Shown: positions 49,267 through 58,757, counted from the first letter of the stretch. The stretch: DNA of 64,000 nt from Phaeovulum molybdatiresistens (GCF_023544865.1 NZ_JAMJFX010000002.1:1-64000), one strand, 5' to 3'. A program made the numbers and translations. Notes: generated by a model not told the origin, from the sequence alone.

Positions 49267-50673
49267 GTGACTGATACAACATGGCTTCCCGATCTGGCGG
49301 CGCGGTCGGGTCCGAAATATCTGGCGCTGGTGCGGGCCTTGCGCGATGCGGTGCGCGCGGGCGAACTGGCGGTGGGGGCGCAGCTGCCCACGGTGCGCGA
49401 TCTGGCCTGGCGGCTGGGGGTGACGCCGGGCACGGTGGCGCGCGCCTATCAGATCGCCACCCAGGAAGGCCTGCTGGAAGCCGCCGTTGGCCGGGGCACC
49501 TTTGTTGCCGCGCAACGTCGCCGCCTTGGCCCGACCGAGCCGCTGTATTCCCTGCCGCGCACCGACCCCGAGGCGATCGGCGTGGTCGATCTGCGTTCAC
49601 CCCAGCTGCCCGATGTGGGGCAGGCGGCGGCGCTGGCGCGCGCGATGGCCGCGGCGGCGCAGGACATCGGCTGGCAATATCTGGAATATCCCGGCCTGCG
49701 GCGTGACCATTATTGCCGCCAGGCCGCTCTGGAATGGTTTTCCTGCTGTCGTCTGGGCCCGGTCAGCGCCGATGATCTGGTGCTGACCCATGGCGGGCAG
49801 AACGGCATCAACATCGTGCTGCAATGCTGCCTGCGTGGCGACCGGCCGGTGGTTCTGGCCGAGGAACTGGCCTATCCCGGCTTTCGTCATGCCGCGCGCC
49901 TGAACCGGGCCGAGGTGGTTCCGATCGCGCTGGATCACGAAGGTCTGGTGCCCGAGGCGCTGGACGCGGCCTGCCGGCGCCACCCCGCGCAGCTGGTCTG
50001 TGTCACGACCGAGGCGCAGAACCCCACCGCCGTGCGCATGTCCGAGGCGCGCCGCCGCGCCATCGTCGAGGTCGCGCGCATCCACGATCTGCAGATCCTG
50101 GAAGATGACTGCTATACCGCCCCCAGTTCCGGCCTGCCGCTTCTGCGCGAACTGGCGCCCGAACGGGTCTGGCATGTGTCCAGCCTGTCCAAGACGATTT
50201 CCGCCGGGATGCGCTTTGGCGTTGTCGTCTGCCCCGCGGGCATGGGCGAGGCTGGGCGGCTGGCAGCCCAGCACAGCTATTTCGGTCTGGCGCGTCCGGT
50301 GACCGACATCATCACGCGGCTGCTGACCTCGGGCGAGGCGATGGCGCTGCGTCAGACCGCGCAAGACGTGATGGCGCGGCGGCTGGATATCGCGCTGGCG
50401 GCGCTTTCGGGGCAGGATGTGTCCTGGCTGCCAGGGCTGTCGTTCCTGTGGCTGCGCCTGCCACTGGGCTGGCGCGCGTCAACCTTCGCGCGCATGGCCG
50501 AGGCGGAAGGCGTGCTGTTGCGATCCTCGGACGAATATGTGCTGGTGGATGGACATGCGCCCAATGCGGTGCGTATCGCCATGGCGGGCGGGGTGCAGGA
50601 ACAGGTCTTTGCCGGCGCGATGGCGCGGCTGGCGCGGCTTCTGGACAATCCGCCCGGCGATCTGCCGGTCTGA
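49267..50673 (+). CDS. MocR-type regulator (GntR HTH fused to aminotransferase-like domain)
   Basis: A 468-residue fusion. The N-terminal GntR winged helix (about 10-80) shows YLALVRALRDAVRAGELAVG, LPTVRDLAWRLGVTPGTVAR and EGLLEAAVGRGTFVA. The rest is a fold-type I aminotransferase domain with LTHGGQNGINIVLQCCLRGD, VCVTTEAQNPTAVRMSE and the PLP lysine in HVSSLSKTISAGMRFGVVV. Such regulators sense PLP or an amino compound and control neighbouring genes. The GTG at 49267 is taken as start because MTDTTWLPDLA precedes the HTH naturally. It probably regulates the downstream polyamine-type transporter. Confidence 0.88.
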   Translation: MTDTTWLPDLAARSGPKYLALVRALRDAVRAGELAVGAQLPTVRDLAWRLGVTPGTVARAYQIATQEGLLEAAVGRGTFVAAQRRRLGPTEPLYSLPRTDPEAIGVVDLRSPQLPDVGQAAALARAMAAAAQDIGWQYLEYPGLRRDHYCRQAALEWFSCCRLGPVSADDLVLTHGGQNGINIVLQCCLRGDRPVVLAEELAYPGFRHAARLNRAEVVPIALDHEGLVPEALDAACRRHPAQLVCVTTEAQNPTAVRMSEARRRAIVEVARIHDLQILEDDCYTAPSSGLPLLRELAPERVWHVSSLSKTISAGMRFGVVVCPAGMGEAGRLAAQHSYFGLARPVTDIITRLLTSGEAMALRQTAQDVMARRLDIALAALSGQDVSWLPGLSFLWLRLPLGWRASTFARMAEAEGVLLRSSDEYVLVDGHAPNAVRIAMAGGVQEQVFAGAMARLARLLDNPPGDLPV

Positions 50674-50689
50674 ATGGGGGGGAAGCCGG

Positions 50690-51235
50690 ATGGCCGAGGA
50701 TGGATCGGAACTTTTCCTGACGCATTATGTGGCCGGGGCCTGGCGCGCGCCCTTTGGCACGGTTTTGATCGAAAGCGCCGATCCCTGCCACCCGCTGGTG
50801 GCGGCGGGGCCGGATGATGTCGCGCGGGTGCGCGCGGCGGCGCAGGCAGCCGCGCCGATCTGGGCGGCGCTTGGGCCCGCGGCGCGCCGCGCGGCCCTGC
50901 CTGGTGACTTTGCCGATCTGGCCGGGCCGGGATCTGCCGGATCGAAGGGGGGGCAGCTTTGGCTGCTGCCTTGGGCGGGCGCAGGGTCCACCGCCGCACA
51001 GACCGCCGCCGCACAGACCATCGCCGCACTGGCCGGGCTGCTGGTCGCGGGCGATCTGGTCGTGCTGATGCCCGACCCCGCCGATCCGATGCCCGCCTAC
51101 CGCCTGATGCAGACCCTGCATGCGGCCGGGCTGCAGGGTCGCGCCCCGCCCGCCGGTGTTCTTTCCCTGCTGGCCGCAACCGACGCCGCCGAAGTGGCGG
51201 CGGCGCTGGGGGCAAGGCTTGCGACTGGCGGCTGA
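50690..51235 (+). CDS. Shortened aldehyde-dehydrogenase-like protein (likely degenerate)
   Basis: A 182-residue protein starting MAEDGSELFLTHYVAGAWRA. The N-terminal part resembles the ALDH entry strand region (YVAGAWRAPFG...ESADPCHPLVAA), and LWLLPWAGAGSTAAQTAAAQ with LAGLLVAGDLVVLMPDPADP resembles the NAD-binding 'PWNFP...ALAAGN-VVLKPS' region. The catalytic Glu and Cys domains are missing, and the linker is shorter than in full enzymes. It is probably a remnant of an ALDH gene of the MocR/transporter locus, or an unrelated protein kept for another role. It begins 17 bases after the MocR stop. Confidence 0.55.
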   Translation: MAEDGSELFLTHYVAGAWRAPFGTVLIESADPCHPLVAAGPDDVARVRAAAQAAAPIWAALGPAARRAALPGDFADLAGPGSAGSKGGQLWLLPWAGAGSTAAQTAAAQTIAALAGLLVAGDLVVLMPDPADPMPAYRLMQTLHAAGLQGRAPPAGVLSLLAATDAAEVAAALGARLATGG

Positions 51236-51372
51236 ATGCCAGCCCGAAACCGCGCCCCGGTTGTTGCGCCCCGCTTGCCGCAACGCGCCCCCTTTCCCTT
51301 GGCCGTGGCTTGTGCGAACGTGACCACAACGCGCCGGGGGAAACGAGCGCGCGCGAGGGAGTATGTGATCCA

Positions 51373-52257
51373 ATGGCAACGGGTTCGCGATTGAGCCGGT
51401 TCACCCGGTCCGAAGCCTTCAACGGCTATGCGCTGGTCGCGCCCACCGCGCTTTATGCGGTGCTGATGCTGGCCGCGCCGCTGGCGACGATCCTGGCGTT
51501 TTCCTTCTTCAAGGACGGCTATCTGACGATCATCCGCGAAGTCACCTTTGAAAACTACATCGCCACCTGGACTGACCCGATCTTTCGCGCGATCCTTTTG
51601 CGCTCGCTTCTGGTGTCGGGGCTGGTGACGTTGGTCACGGTGGTTCTGGCCTTTCCCATCGCCTATTATGTGTCCTTCCATGTCCGCGCGTCGAACAAGG
51701 CGCGCTGGCTTTTTCTGATCACGATCCCGTTCTGGACCAGCTATCTGATCCGGGTGTTCCTGTGGAAGGTGATCCTGGGCTATAACGGCGTGGTCAATTC
51801 GGGGCTGGACCTGCTGGGGATCATCGATCAGCCGCTGCAGATGCTGAACACCGTGGGCGCGATCGCGGTGACGCTGGCCCATGCCTATGCGCCCTTCGCG
51901 ATCCTGCCGATCTTTGTCAGCCTGGAAAAGATCGACCGCTCGCTGCTGGAAGCGGGGCAGGATCTGGGCGAAAGCAAGCTGATGACCTTCTGGCGGGTGA
52001 CGCTGCCGCTGGCGATGCCGGGCGTGGTGGCGGCGGTGCTGATCGTCTTCATCCCGACGATCGGCGATTATGTGACCCCGGAACTGATCGGCGGGGGCAA
52101 GCTGCCGATGGTGGCCAACATGATCCAGGCGCAGATGCTGCCGTTGGACAACAAGCCGATGGGATCGGCCATCGCGGTGTCGGCCATGTCGGTGGTGGCG
52201 GTGATTTCGGTCCTGTTCCTGTTCCTCAACCGCCGTTTCCTGAGGGTGCAGAAATGA
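51373..52257 (+). CDS. potB: Polyamine-type ABC transporter permease (PotB-like)
   Basis: A 294-residue inner-membrane protein with six predicted helices and the EAA loop LLEAGQDLGESKLMTFWRVT followed by LPLAMPGVVAAVLIVFIP. FWTSYLIRVFLWKVILG and IGDYVTPELIGGGKLPMVAN are typical of PotB/YdcU-type permeases. ATG at 51373 follows GAGGGAG. It overlaps potC by four bases. The substrate is inferred only from family resemblance: spermidine, putrescine or a related amine. Confidence 0.87.
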   Translation: MATGSRLSRFTRSEAFNGYALVAPTALYAVLMLAAPLATILAFSFFKDGYLTIIREVTFENYIATWTDPIFRAILLRSLLVSGLVTLVTVVLAFPIAYYVSFHVRASNKARWLFLITIPFWTSYLIRVFLWKVILGYNGVVNSGLDLLGIIDQPLQMLNTVGAIAVTLAHAYAPFAILPIFVSLEKIDRSLLEAGQDLGESKLMTFWRVTLPLAMPGVVAAVLIVFIPTIGDYVTPELIGGGKLPMVANMIQAQMLPLDNKPMGSAIAVSAMSVVAVISVLFLFLNRRFLRVQK

Positions 52258-53060
52258 AGCTTCCGCCCCTGCGCCTTTATGCGCTGGCCTATCTGCTGTT
52301 CCTTTATGCGCCGATCCTGCTGTTGCCGATCTTCGCCTTCAACGATGGCACGATCATCGCCTTTCCGCTGAAGGGCTTCACGACCGAATGGTTCGCGCAG
52401 ATGTTCGCCAACCCCACGCTGGGGCGGGCGCTGAAGAATTCGCTGATCATCGCGCTGGGCACGGCGGTTCTGTCGACCACGCTGGGCATTTTTGCCGCGC
52501 GCGCGGGCACGCGGTTTGCCTTTCCGGGCAAGGGCGGGATCATGGGGCTGATCATGCTGCCGCTGGTGCTGCCTGAAATCATCGTGGCGGTGTCGCTGCT
52601 GGTGGTGTTTTTGGGTATCGGCGTTCCGCTGTCGGTGTTCACGGTGATGCTGGGCCATGTGCTGATCGCCACGCCCTATGCGATCGCCATCCTGAACACG
52701 GCGTTTTCCTCGCTCGACCGCAGCCTGGAAGAGGCCGCCTATGACCTGGGCGAGACGAAATGGGCCACCTTCCGGCTGATCACCCTGCCGCTGGTGATGC
52801 CAGGGATCATTTCGTCCTTCCTCATTTCCTTCACGATCAGCCTTGATGAATTCATCATCGCCTTCTTCCTTGCAGGGAATGAACCGACGCTGCCCACCTA
52901 TATCTTCTCGCAGCTGCGGTTCCCCAAGCAGATCCCGATGATCATGGCGCTGGGCACCGTGCTGGTGCTGGCCTCGATCGTGCTTCTTGCCATTGCAGAA
53001 TATTTCCGCCGCCGCGGCATCGCGCGCACCGGCGGCAAGGATACCGGAGGCTTCCTGTGA
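52254..53060 (+). CDS. potC: Polyamine-type ABC transporter permease (PotC-like)
   Basis: A 268-residue partner permease. The EAA loop is LEEAAYDLGETKWATFRLIT followed by LPLVMPGIISSFLISFTISL and DEFIIAFFLAGNEPTLPTYI. It starts with one helix (LRLYALAYLLFLYAPILLLP) and holds five more. It overlaps both potB and potA by four bases, so the three transporter genes form one translationally coupled unit. Confidence 0.88.
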   Translation: MKLPPLRLYALAYLLFLYAPILLLPIFAFNDGTIIAFPLKGFTTEWFAQMFANPTLGRALKNSLIIALGTAVLSTTLGIFAARAGTRFAFPGKGGIMGLIMLPLVLPEIIVAVSLLVVFLGIGVPLSVFTVMLGHVLIATPYAIAILNTAFSSLDRSLEEAAYDLGETKWATFRLITLPLVMPGIISSFLISFTISLDEFIIAFFLAGNEPTLPTYIFSQLRFPKQIPMIMALGTVLVLASIVLLAIAEYFRRRGIARTGGKDTGGFL

Positions 53061-54151
53061 ACGACCGCGCCCCCATGATCGAGTTTCGCGACGTCCATAA
53101 ATATTATGGCGATTACCACGCGCTGCGCGGCATCAATGCTACCATCCGCGCGGGCGAGTTCTTTTCGCTGCTGGGCCCTTCGGGCTGCGGCAAGACCACG
53201 CTGTTGCGCACCATCGCGGGGTTTGAGGATATCTCCTCGGGCGTGGTGCTGATCGACGGCAAGGACATGGCCGGGGTGGCGGCGAACAAACGGCCCACCA
53301 ACATGGTGTTTCAGTCCTACGCGATCTTCCCGCATTTAAGCGTGGAACAGAACGTGGGCTTCGGCCTGCGCCGCGACCCGCGCAGCCAGGCCGAGAAAGA
53401 CCGGGCCGTGGCCCATGCGCTGGAAATGGTGGGGCTGAAGGGCTATGGCAATCGCGCGGCCCATGCGCTTTCGGGCGGGCAACGCCAGCGGGTGGCGCTG
53501 GCCCGCGCGCTGATCCTGAAACCCAAGGTGCTGTTGCTGGATGAACCGCTGTCTGCGCTCGACAAGAAGATCCGCGAACAGATGCAGGTTGAGCTGATCA
53601 AGCTGCAGCGCGAGGTGGGCATCACCTTCGTCCTGGTCACCCACGACCAGGAAGAGGCGCTGGTGATGTCCGACCGCATCGCCGTGATGTTCGAGGGCCA
53701 GATCGCCCAGCTGGCCGATCCCGAAACGCTCTACCGCCGCCCGAATTCGCGCCAGGTGGCCGATTTCATCGGGGTGATGAACTTCCTGCCCGCCCGTGTG
53801 CTGGGCGAGACGGGCAGCCATTTGCAGGTCGAGGTGCCCGGCCTCGGCCAGGTGCAGATCGAGGCGGCCCAGGCCTCGGCCGCACCGGCGGGGGGCGAGG
53901 CCTCGGTGGGCTTCCGCCCGGAAACGTTGACGATCCTGTATGAAGGCCAGACCGCGACCGACCGCGAAACCCCCGGCACGATCGACGAGGTCGTCTATTA
54001 CGGCGACATGACCTATTACGACGTGAAACTGGACGGCGTCGATCGCCCGGTGCGGATTTCGATGCGCAACGTCTTTGGCCGTCCGGTGCTGGATGTCGGT
54101 ACCCGCACCCGCGTCGCCTGGTCCCCGGGCGCGCTGGTGCTGTTCCGGTAA
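53057..54151 (+). CDS. potA: Polyamine-type ABC transporter ATPase (PotA-like)
   Basis: A 364-residue ATPase. Walker A is GPSGCGKTT (40-48), the signature is HALSGGQRQRVALARAL and Walker B is VLLLDEPLSALDKKIREQM, with the switch His in VLVTHDQEEALVMSDR. The C-terminal TOBE/OB domain (about 240-360) matches the PotA type. It energises the PotB/PotC channel. No periplasmic binding protein gene lies in the operon; the gene ends before element copy H. Confidence 0.9.
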   Translation: MNDRAPMIEFRDVHKYYGDYHALRGINATIRAGEFFSLLGPSGCGKTTLLRTIAGFEDISSGVVLIDGKDMAGVAANKRPTNMVFQSYAIFPHLSVEQNVGFGLRRDPRSQAEKDRAVAHALEMVGLKGYGNRAAHALSGGQRQRVALARALILKPKVLLLDEPLSALDKKIREQMQVELIKLQREVGITFVLVTHDQEEALVMSDRIAVMFEGQIAQLADPETLYRRPNSRQVADFIGVMNFLPARVLGETGSHLQVEVPGLGQVQIEAAQASAAPAGGEASVGFRPETLTILYEGQTATDRETPGTIDEVVYYGDMTYYDVKLDGVDRPVRISMRNVFGRPVLDVGTRTRVAWSPGALVLFR

Positions 54152-54157
54152 CGAAAA

Positions 54158-54281
54158 AGGGGGGCGCTGCCCCCCTCGAGCCTGCGGCTCTCACCCCCCG
54201 GAGTATTTGCACCAAGAAGAAGCAGCGCGCCTTGTTTCTTCTTGGTCGAAATACTCCGGGGGTCCGGGGGCAGAGCCCCCG
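54158..54281. repeat. Palindromic intergenic element (copy H), convergent junction
   Basis: Hairpin GGGGGGCGCTGCCCCCC near the left end, then arms containing GAGTATTTGCACCAAGAAGA and TTCTTCTTGGTCGAAATACT that pair across a short spacer, then CCGGGGGTCC and hairpin GGGGGCAGAGCCCCC. It separates convergent potA and typA and is the most complete example of the CAAGAAGAA type. Confidence 0.82.
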
Positions 54282-54289
54282 GCCTTGGA

Positions 54290-56107
54290 TCACTCGACCT
54301 TGGACATGCGCTTGCGTTCGTGCGGGTCCAGGTAGCGTTTGCGCAGGCGGATGATCTTGGGCGTCACCTCGACCAGTTCGTCATCGTCGATATAGGCGAT
54401 GGCTTCTTCCAGGCTCATGCGCACCGGGGGCGTCAGGCGCACGGCCTCATCCGTGCCCGAGGCGCGGACGTTGGTCAGCTTCTTGCCCTTCAGCGGGTTC
54501 ACCTCAAGGTCATTGTCGCGCGAATGCTCGCCAATGATCATGCCGGTATAGACCTGTTCCTGCGCGCCGATGAACAGCTTGCCGCGTTCTTCCAGGTTCC
54601 ACAGCGCGTAGGCCACCGAGACGCCGTTTTCCATCGAGATCAGAACGCCCTGGCGGCGGCCCTGGATCGGGCCCTTGTAGGGTGCCCAGTCGTGGAAGAT
54701 GCGGTTCAGAACGCCATTGCCGCGGGTGTCGGTCATGAATTCGCCCTGATAGCCGATCAGCCCGCGCGAGGGCACATGGGCCACGATCCGCGTCTTGCCG
54801 TGGCCTGCGGGGCGCATTTCCACCAGATCGCCCTTGCGCGGGCCGGTCAGTTTCTCGATCACCGCGCCGGAATATTCGTCATCGACATCGACGATCACTT
54901 CCTCGATCGGTTCCAGCCGTTCGCCGCCCTCCTCGCGGAAGATCACTCGGGGGCGGGAAATCGACAGCTCGAACCCCTCGCGGCGCATGTTTTCGATCAG
55001 CACGCCCATCTGCAATTCGCCGCGCCCCGAGACCACGAAGGCATCGCCCGAGGGCGTATCCTCAACCCGGATCGCCACGTTCGATTCGGCCTCTTTCAAC
55101 AGGCGTTCGCGGATCACGCGCGATTGCACCTTGCTGCCGTCACGGCCCGCAAGGGGGCTGTCGTTGATGCCGAAGGTGACCGAGATCGTCGGCGGGTCGA
55201 TGGGCTGCGAGGGGATGGCGGCATCGACATCCAGCGCGCAGAGCGTGTCGGCCACGGTGGCCTTGCTCATCCCCGCGATGGACACGATGTCGCCCGCGAC
55301 CGCCTCGTCGATCGGTTGCTGCGACAGGCCGCGGAAGGCCAGGATCTTGGTGCAGCGGAACTGTTCGATCCGCTCGCCGGTGCGCGACAGCGCCTTGAGC
55401 GTGTCGCCGACCTTCAGCCGACCCGATTCCACCCGCCCCGTCAGGATGCGCCCGATGAACGGGTCCGCGCCCAGCGTGGTGGCCAGCATCGAGAAGGGCT
55501 CGGCCTCGCGCGCGATCTGTTTCGGGGGTTGCACATGGCGCACGATCAGATCGAACAGCGCGGTGAAATCCTTGCGCGGGCCATCCAGGGCCTCATCCGC
55601 CCAGCCGCCGATGCCGCTGGCATAGACATGGGGGAAGTCCAGCTGTTCATCGCTGGCGCCAAGGTTGGCGAAAAGGTCGAAGACCTCATTGAGCGCGCGG
55701 TCGGGTTCGGCCGCGGGTTTGTCGACCTTGTTCAGCACGACGATGGGTTTTAGCCCCAGCGCCAGCGCCTTCGAGGTGACGAATTTCGTCTGCGGCATCG
55801 GTCCCTCGGCCGCATCCACCAACAGGCAGACGCCGTCCACCATGGACAGGATGCGTTCCACCTCGCCGCCGAAATCGGCGTGGCCGGGGGTGTCGACGAT
55901 GTTGATCCGCGTGCCTTTCCATTCGACGCTGGTCGCCTTGGCCAGGATGGTGATGCCGCGTTCGCGTTCGATGTCGTTGCTGTCCATCACCCGTTCGGCG
56001 ACGGCCTGATTTTCCCGGAAGGCCCCGGATTGTTTCAGAAGCTGGTCGACCAGCGTGGTCTTGCCGTGGTCAACGTGTGCGATGATCGCAATATTGCGAA
56101 GGTCCAT
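54290..56107 (-). CDS. typA: Ribosome-associated GTPase TypA/BipA
   Basis: A 605-residue translational GTPase acting in 50S assembly and stress adaptation. G1 is [17 protein letters not shown], then [36 protein letters not shown] (G3) and VVLNKVDKP (G4). The C-terminal BipA-specific part begins after the EF-G-like domains III and V ([20 protein letters not shown]). It has the full family length (about 605). Confidence 0.96.
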   Translation of the reverse strand: MDLRNIAIIAHVDHGKTTLVDQLLKQSGAFRENQAVAERVMDSNDIERERGITILAKATSVEWKGTRINIVDTPGHADFGGEVERILSMVDGVCLLVDAAEGPMPQTKFVTSKALALGLKPIVVLNKVDKPAAEPDRALNEVFDLFANLGASDEQLDFPHVYASGIGGWADEALDGPRKDFTALFDLIVRHVQPPKQIAREAEPFSMLATTLGADPFIGRILTGRVESGRLKVGDTLKALSRTGERIEQFRCTKILAFRGLSQQPIDEAVAGDIVSIAGMSKATVADTLCALDVDAAIPSQPIDPPTISVTFGINDSPLAGRDGSKVQSRVIRERLLKEAESNVAIRVEDTPSGDAFVVSGRGELQMGVLIENMRREGFELSISRPRVIFREEGGERLEPIEEVIVDVDDEYSGAVIEKLTGPRKGDLVEMRPAGHGKTRIVAHVPSRGLIGYQGEFMTDTRGNGVLNRIFHDWAPYKGPIQGRRQGVLISMENGVSVAYALWNLEERGKLFIGAQEQVYTGMIIGEHSRDNDLEVNPLKGKKLTNVRASGTDEAVRLTPPVRMSLEEAIAYIDDDELVEVTPKIIRLRKRYLDPHERKRMSKVE

Positions 56108-56168
56108 AAGTGTCCGCCATTGTATGCTGCGCCGCCGCGCATAGTCGAAAACGCCCGCAAAGACCAGA

Positions 56169-56504
56169 CTAATGCGTGGCTGAACGGGAAAAGACGTTGA
56201 TGACGACGATTCCGGCGATGATCAGCGCGATGCCCAGCAGCGCCGCGCCATCCAGCACCTGACCAAAGAACAGCCGTCCCGCGCCCGCGATCAGGATAAT
56301 GCCGATCCCCGACCACAGCGCATAGGTGACGCCCAGCGGCAGGTCGCGCAGCACCAGTGCAAAGAACCAGAAGGCCGCGCCGAACCCCACAAAGACCCCG
56401 ACCGAGGGCCAGAACCGCGTGAACTGCTGGCTGGCCTGCAGGCAGGCCGACCCGAAGGTTTCAAACAGGACGGCGATCAGCAAAAGCAGATAGGTCTTGG
56501 CCAT
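56169..56504 (-). CDS. Small multidrug resistance (SMR) family transporter
   Basis: A 111-residue four-helix membrane protein. The essential glutamate of the first helix is Glu15 in LLLLIAVLFETFGSACLQAS. The family motif ALWSGIGIILIAGAGRLFFG and the last helix LLGIALIIAGIVVINVFS are present. It should exchange protons for a hydrophobic cation or, in the Gdx branch, guanidinium; the branch cannot be fixed by eye. The start is two bases beyond the YitT gene's stop, so they are cotranscribed. Confidence 0.88.
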   Translation of the reverse strand: MAKTYLLLLIAVLFETFGSACLQASQQFTRFWPSVGVFVGFGAAFWFFALVLRDLPLGVTYALWSGIGIILIAGAGRLFFGQVLDGAALLGIALIIAGIVVINVFSRSATH

Positions 56505-56505
56505 G

Positions 56506-57114
56506 TCACGTCGCGATGTAGCGGTCGCGCCGGTGGTTGATGGCAATCACCATGTTCAGCACCAGCGCCCCCAGAAAGGACCAGGCCACAGTCTGCACAT
56601 CGCGCAGACCAAGGGCCAGCAAAAACACCCCAACATCGAACAGCAGCTGGGTCCAGCCGGCGCGAAAACCGGTTTTGTCCTGCAGGTAGAGCGCGACGAT
56701 CCCCACGCCGCCCAAGCTTGCCCCGTGGCGGAACAGCGCCAGCAGCGCCGCCCCCGAGACAAAGCCGAACAGCACCGCGCCCGCGCCCGGATGCAGCTGA
56801 TCAAAGCTGACAAGGCGCGGCAGGATCATCGTGCCCGCCGACATCAGCGCCACCGCGGCAAAGGTCTTGGCCACGAAGGCCCCGCCCATGCGCCGGTAGC
56901 CGATCCAGTAGAAGGGCAGGTTTATCACGAAGAAGACCGCGCCAAAGCTCCAGCCGGTGGTGTAGGAAATCAGCACCGCCAACCCCGCCGTCTGGCCGGT
57001 GACCAGCCCCAGATGCGTCAGGATCACGATGCCGAAGGCGGCCATCGTCGCGCCATAGGCGATGCCCTGGGCATCCTCCAGCAGGCTGTGTCTGTTTGCA
57101 CCATCCCCGGCCAT
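56506..57114 (-). CDS. YitT-family membrane protein
   Basis: A 202-residue integral membrane protein. GIAYGATMAAFGIVILTHLG followed by TGQTAGLAVLISYTTGWSFG and FFVINLPFYWIGYRRMG is the YitT/DUF161 opening, and GASLGGVGIVALYLQDKTGF the second repeat. Its transported substrate is unknown. ATG at 57114 is preferred; another ATG lies three codons upstream at 57123. It is upstream of the SMR gene in the same transcript. Confidence 0.85.
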   Translation of the reverse strand: MAGDGANRHSLLEDAQGIAYGATMAAFGIVILTHLGLVTGQTAGLAVLISYTTGWSFGAVFFVINLPFYWIGYRRMGGAFVAKTFAAVALMSAGTMILPRLVSFDQLHPGAGAVLFGFVSGAALLALFRHGASLGGVGIVALYLQDKTGFRAGWTQLLFDVGVFLLALGLRDVQTVAWSFLGALVLNMVIAINHRRDRYIAT

Positions 57115-57244
57115 GGTTCCCACCCTCGACTTGCCAGGCCCCTGTCAATCATTTCATCCCCCCCGGTGCAAGGGGCATGCCCGGGACTTGCGCGCTGGCG
57201 GGGATGTGACTTTCGCCCCGGCCTCGCGCGGGCTAAGACGGGGC

Positions 57245-57928
57245 ATGAGCAAATTTCCGATCCTTGTCGCCCTTGGTCTTGCCCTTGTCCTGTCGCTCGT
57301 CAGCCCGCCGGTTTTGGCGCAGGGGCTGCCGGGGATGGGCCGGGGGATGGTGTCCGCGGGCGGGCGGGTGATGATCGACCGGGCGGCGGGGGCCGCGGAA
57401 CGCCGGGCGATTCTGGCCCGGATCAAGGCGGCCGAGGCGGGGATCGCCAAGGCCTTCGGCGCGCGCCGGTCCGCCCCCCAGTGGCAGGTCTGCACCACGC
57501 CCGCCTGCGACCGCGCCAATGGCATGACCAGCCGCGCCATGAGCTATGGGGCGTTGCTGGTCACGATTTCGTCCAAGGCGGTGGCGGATGACAAGACCTA
57601 TCTGCACGAACATGTCCATGCCGAACTGGCCAGCGCGCTGCCGTTTGCGATTGGCGCGGCATCGCGGTTGCCCAACTGGTTTGATGAGGGGCTGGCCACG
57701 GTGATTTCCCGATCCGCCGGCTATCCGGCCAAGCGGCGCGCCGATTGCGCCGGGGTGGCGCAGATGCCGCTGCCGAAGACGCGGGCGGATTTCGTGCGCC
57801 TGTCGCGGGCATCGGGGGCGGGGCCGGTTTACATGCGGTCGGCCTGTGCGGTGCTGGATTGGCTGGACAAGGGCCGCAGCCCGGCCGATGCGCGTGCCCG
57901 GTTGGCGCGGGGCGGGCGGCTGCCATAG
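57245..57928 (+). CDS. Secreted HExxH protein (putative gluzincin-like peptidase)
   Basis: A 227-residue protein with a signal peptide (PILVALGLALVLSLVSPPVL, cleavage after AQG or nearby). The motif YLHEHVHAELASALP contains H-E-x-x-H, and WFDEGLATVISRSAGYP about 30 residues later resembles the third-ligand glutamate of gluzincins. Conserved-looking cysteines lie in QVCTTPACDRANG and RRADCAGVAQ. It may be a small periplasmic metallopeptidase or a non-catalytic relative. The longer frame from 57062 lacks a signal. Confidence 0.68.
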   Translation: MSKFPILVALGLALVLSLVSPPVLAQGLPGMGRGMVSAGGRVMIDRAAGAAERRAILARIKAAEAGIAKAFGARRSAPQWQVCTTPACDRANGMTSRAMSYGALLVTISSKAVADDKTYLHEHVHAELASALPFAIGAASRLPNWFDEGLATVISRSAGYPAKRRADCAGVAQMPLPKTRADFVRLSRASGAGPVYMRSACAVLDWLDKGRSPADARARLARGGRLP

Positions 57929-57932
57929 GGGT

Positions 57933-58520
57933 CTAGACCCCGAACCAACCCCGTGCCCGGGCCGCGATCCAATCCCACAGGGCCGGGGCGCCACGCGCGA
58001 TCCGCGCGCCCACCCGCTGTTCCAGCTGTGGCCAGGTCACATCATATTCCGCCCATGTGCCCCCGCCCGAGGCGATGTTGTGGATCACCGGCTGCACCCG
58101 GTCCAACGCCTTGGCAAAGACCGCATCGGGGGTTTCGGCGGCCTCAAACTCTTGCCAGAGCGCGCGAAGTTCGTCGCGCAAATCATCGGGAAGGATGCCG
58201 AAAATGCGATCCGCGGCGGCGGCCTCGGCGGCCTGCACGGCGGCCGAGCCATGCGCCGTGCCATTGGCCGAATGGATCGGCACGTCGCCCACGTCGATTT
58301 CCACCAGATCATGCAGCAGCAGCATGCGGACCACCCGGTCGATGTTGACCCCAGGCCCGGCGTGATCGGCCAGAACCAGAGCATAAAGCGCCAGGTGCCA
58401 GGAATGTTCGCCGGAATTTTCCCGCCGCGATCCATCGGTCAGCAGGGTCGCGCGCTGCACCTGCTTGAGCTTGTCCGCCTCGATCAGAAAGCGGAACTGC
58501 GCGTCCAGCCGCGTGCTCAC
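57933..58520 (-). CDS. HD-domain hydrolase (YfbR/HDDC-like)
   Basis: A 195-residue metal-dependent phosphohydrolase. ENSGEHSWHLALYALVLADH holds the first His, MLLLHDLVEIDVGDVP the HD pair followed by the E..D block, and VIHNIASGGGTWAEYDV comes late in the domain. This HD-3 type resembles 5'-deoxynucleotidases. The GTG at 58520 is chosen because it overlaps the upstream stop (GTGA) and the longer frame would run through the neighbour. Confidence 0.83.
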   Translation of the reverse strand: MSTRLDAQFRFLIEADKLKQVQRATLLTDGSRRENSGEHSWHLALYALVLADHAGPGVNIDRVVRMLLLHDLVEIDVGDVPIHSANGTAHGSAAVQAAEAAAADRIFGILPDDLRDELRALWQEFEAAETPDAVFAKALDRVQPVIHNIASGGGTWAEYDVTWPQLEQRVGARIARGAPALWDWIAARARGWFGV

Positions 58521-58756
58521 CCGGCCTGACCGATCTTGTCGCGGCGCCGGGCGGCCAGCCGGTCTTCGATGAAGCGCCGCGCCCGCGCCTCGGATATGCG
58601 CAGCCGGCACGAGGTCATGAACGCCTCTTCCAGCGAGGGGGACGAGGTGCCGATGACCTTGCCCACCTCCATGTAGAAACGGTCGTCGTCCAGTTCGTCC
58701 ATCGCAGCCATCACATCGGCGGCCAGCCGGTCGGCCAGATCGTCGATCAGCGCCAT
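58517..58756 (-). CDS. Conserved small acidic/basic protein
   Basis: A 79-residue soluble helical protein starting MALIDDLADRLAADVMAAMD and ending RRFIEDRLAARRRDKIGQAG. The middle reads ELDDDRFYMEVGKVIGTSSP, then SLEEAFMTSCRLRISEARA. I do not recognise a named family. It starts one base before the hydrolase stop and overlaps the HD gene, making a three-gene unit. Confidence 0.75.
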   Translation of the reverse strand: MALIDDLADRLAADVMAAMDELDDDRFYMEVGKVIGTSSPSLEEAFMTSCRLRISEARARRFIEDRLAARRRDKIGQAG

Positions 58757-58757
58757 G

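Noticed and set aside
49200-49280. Three TACAA words as MocR operators
   Set aside because: Spacings are 31 and 43 bases and the word is too short to mean much. I could not see a symmetrical or evenly spaced site.
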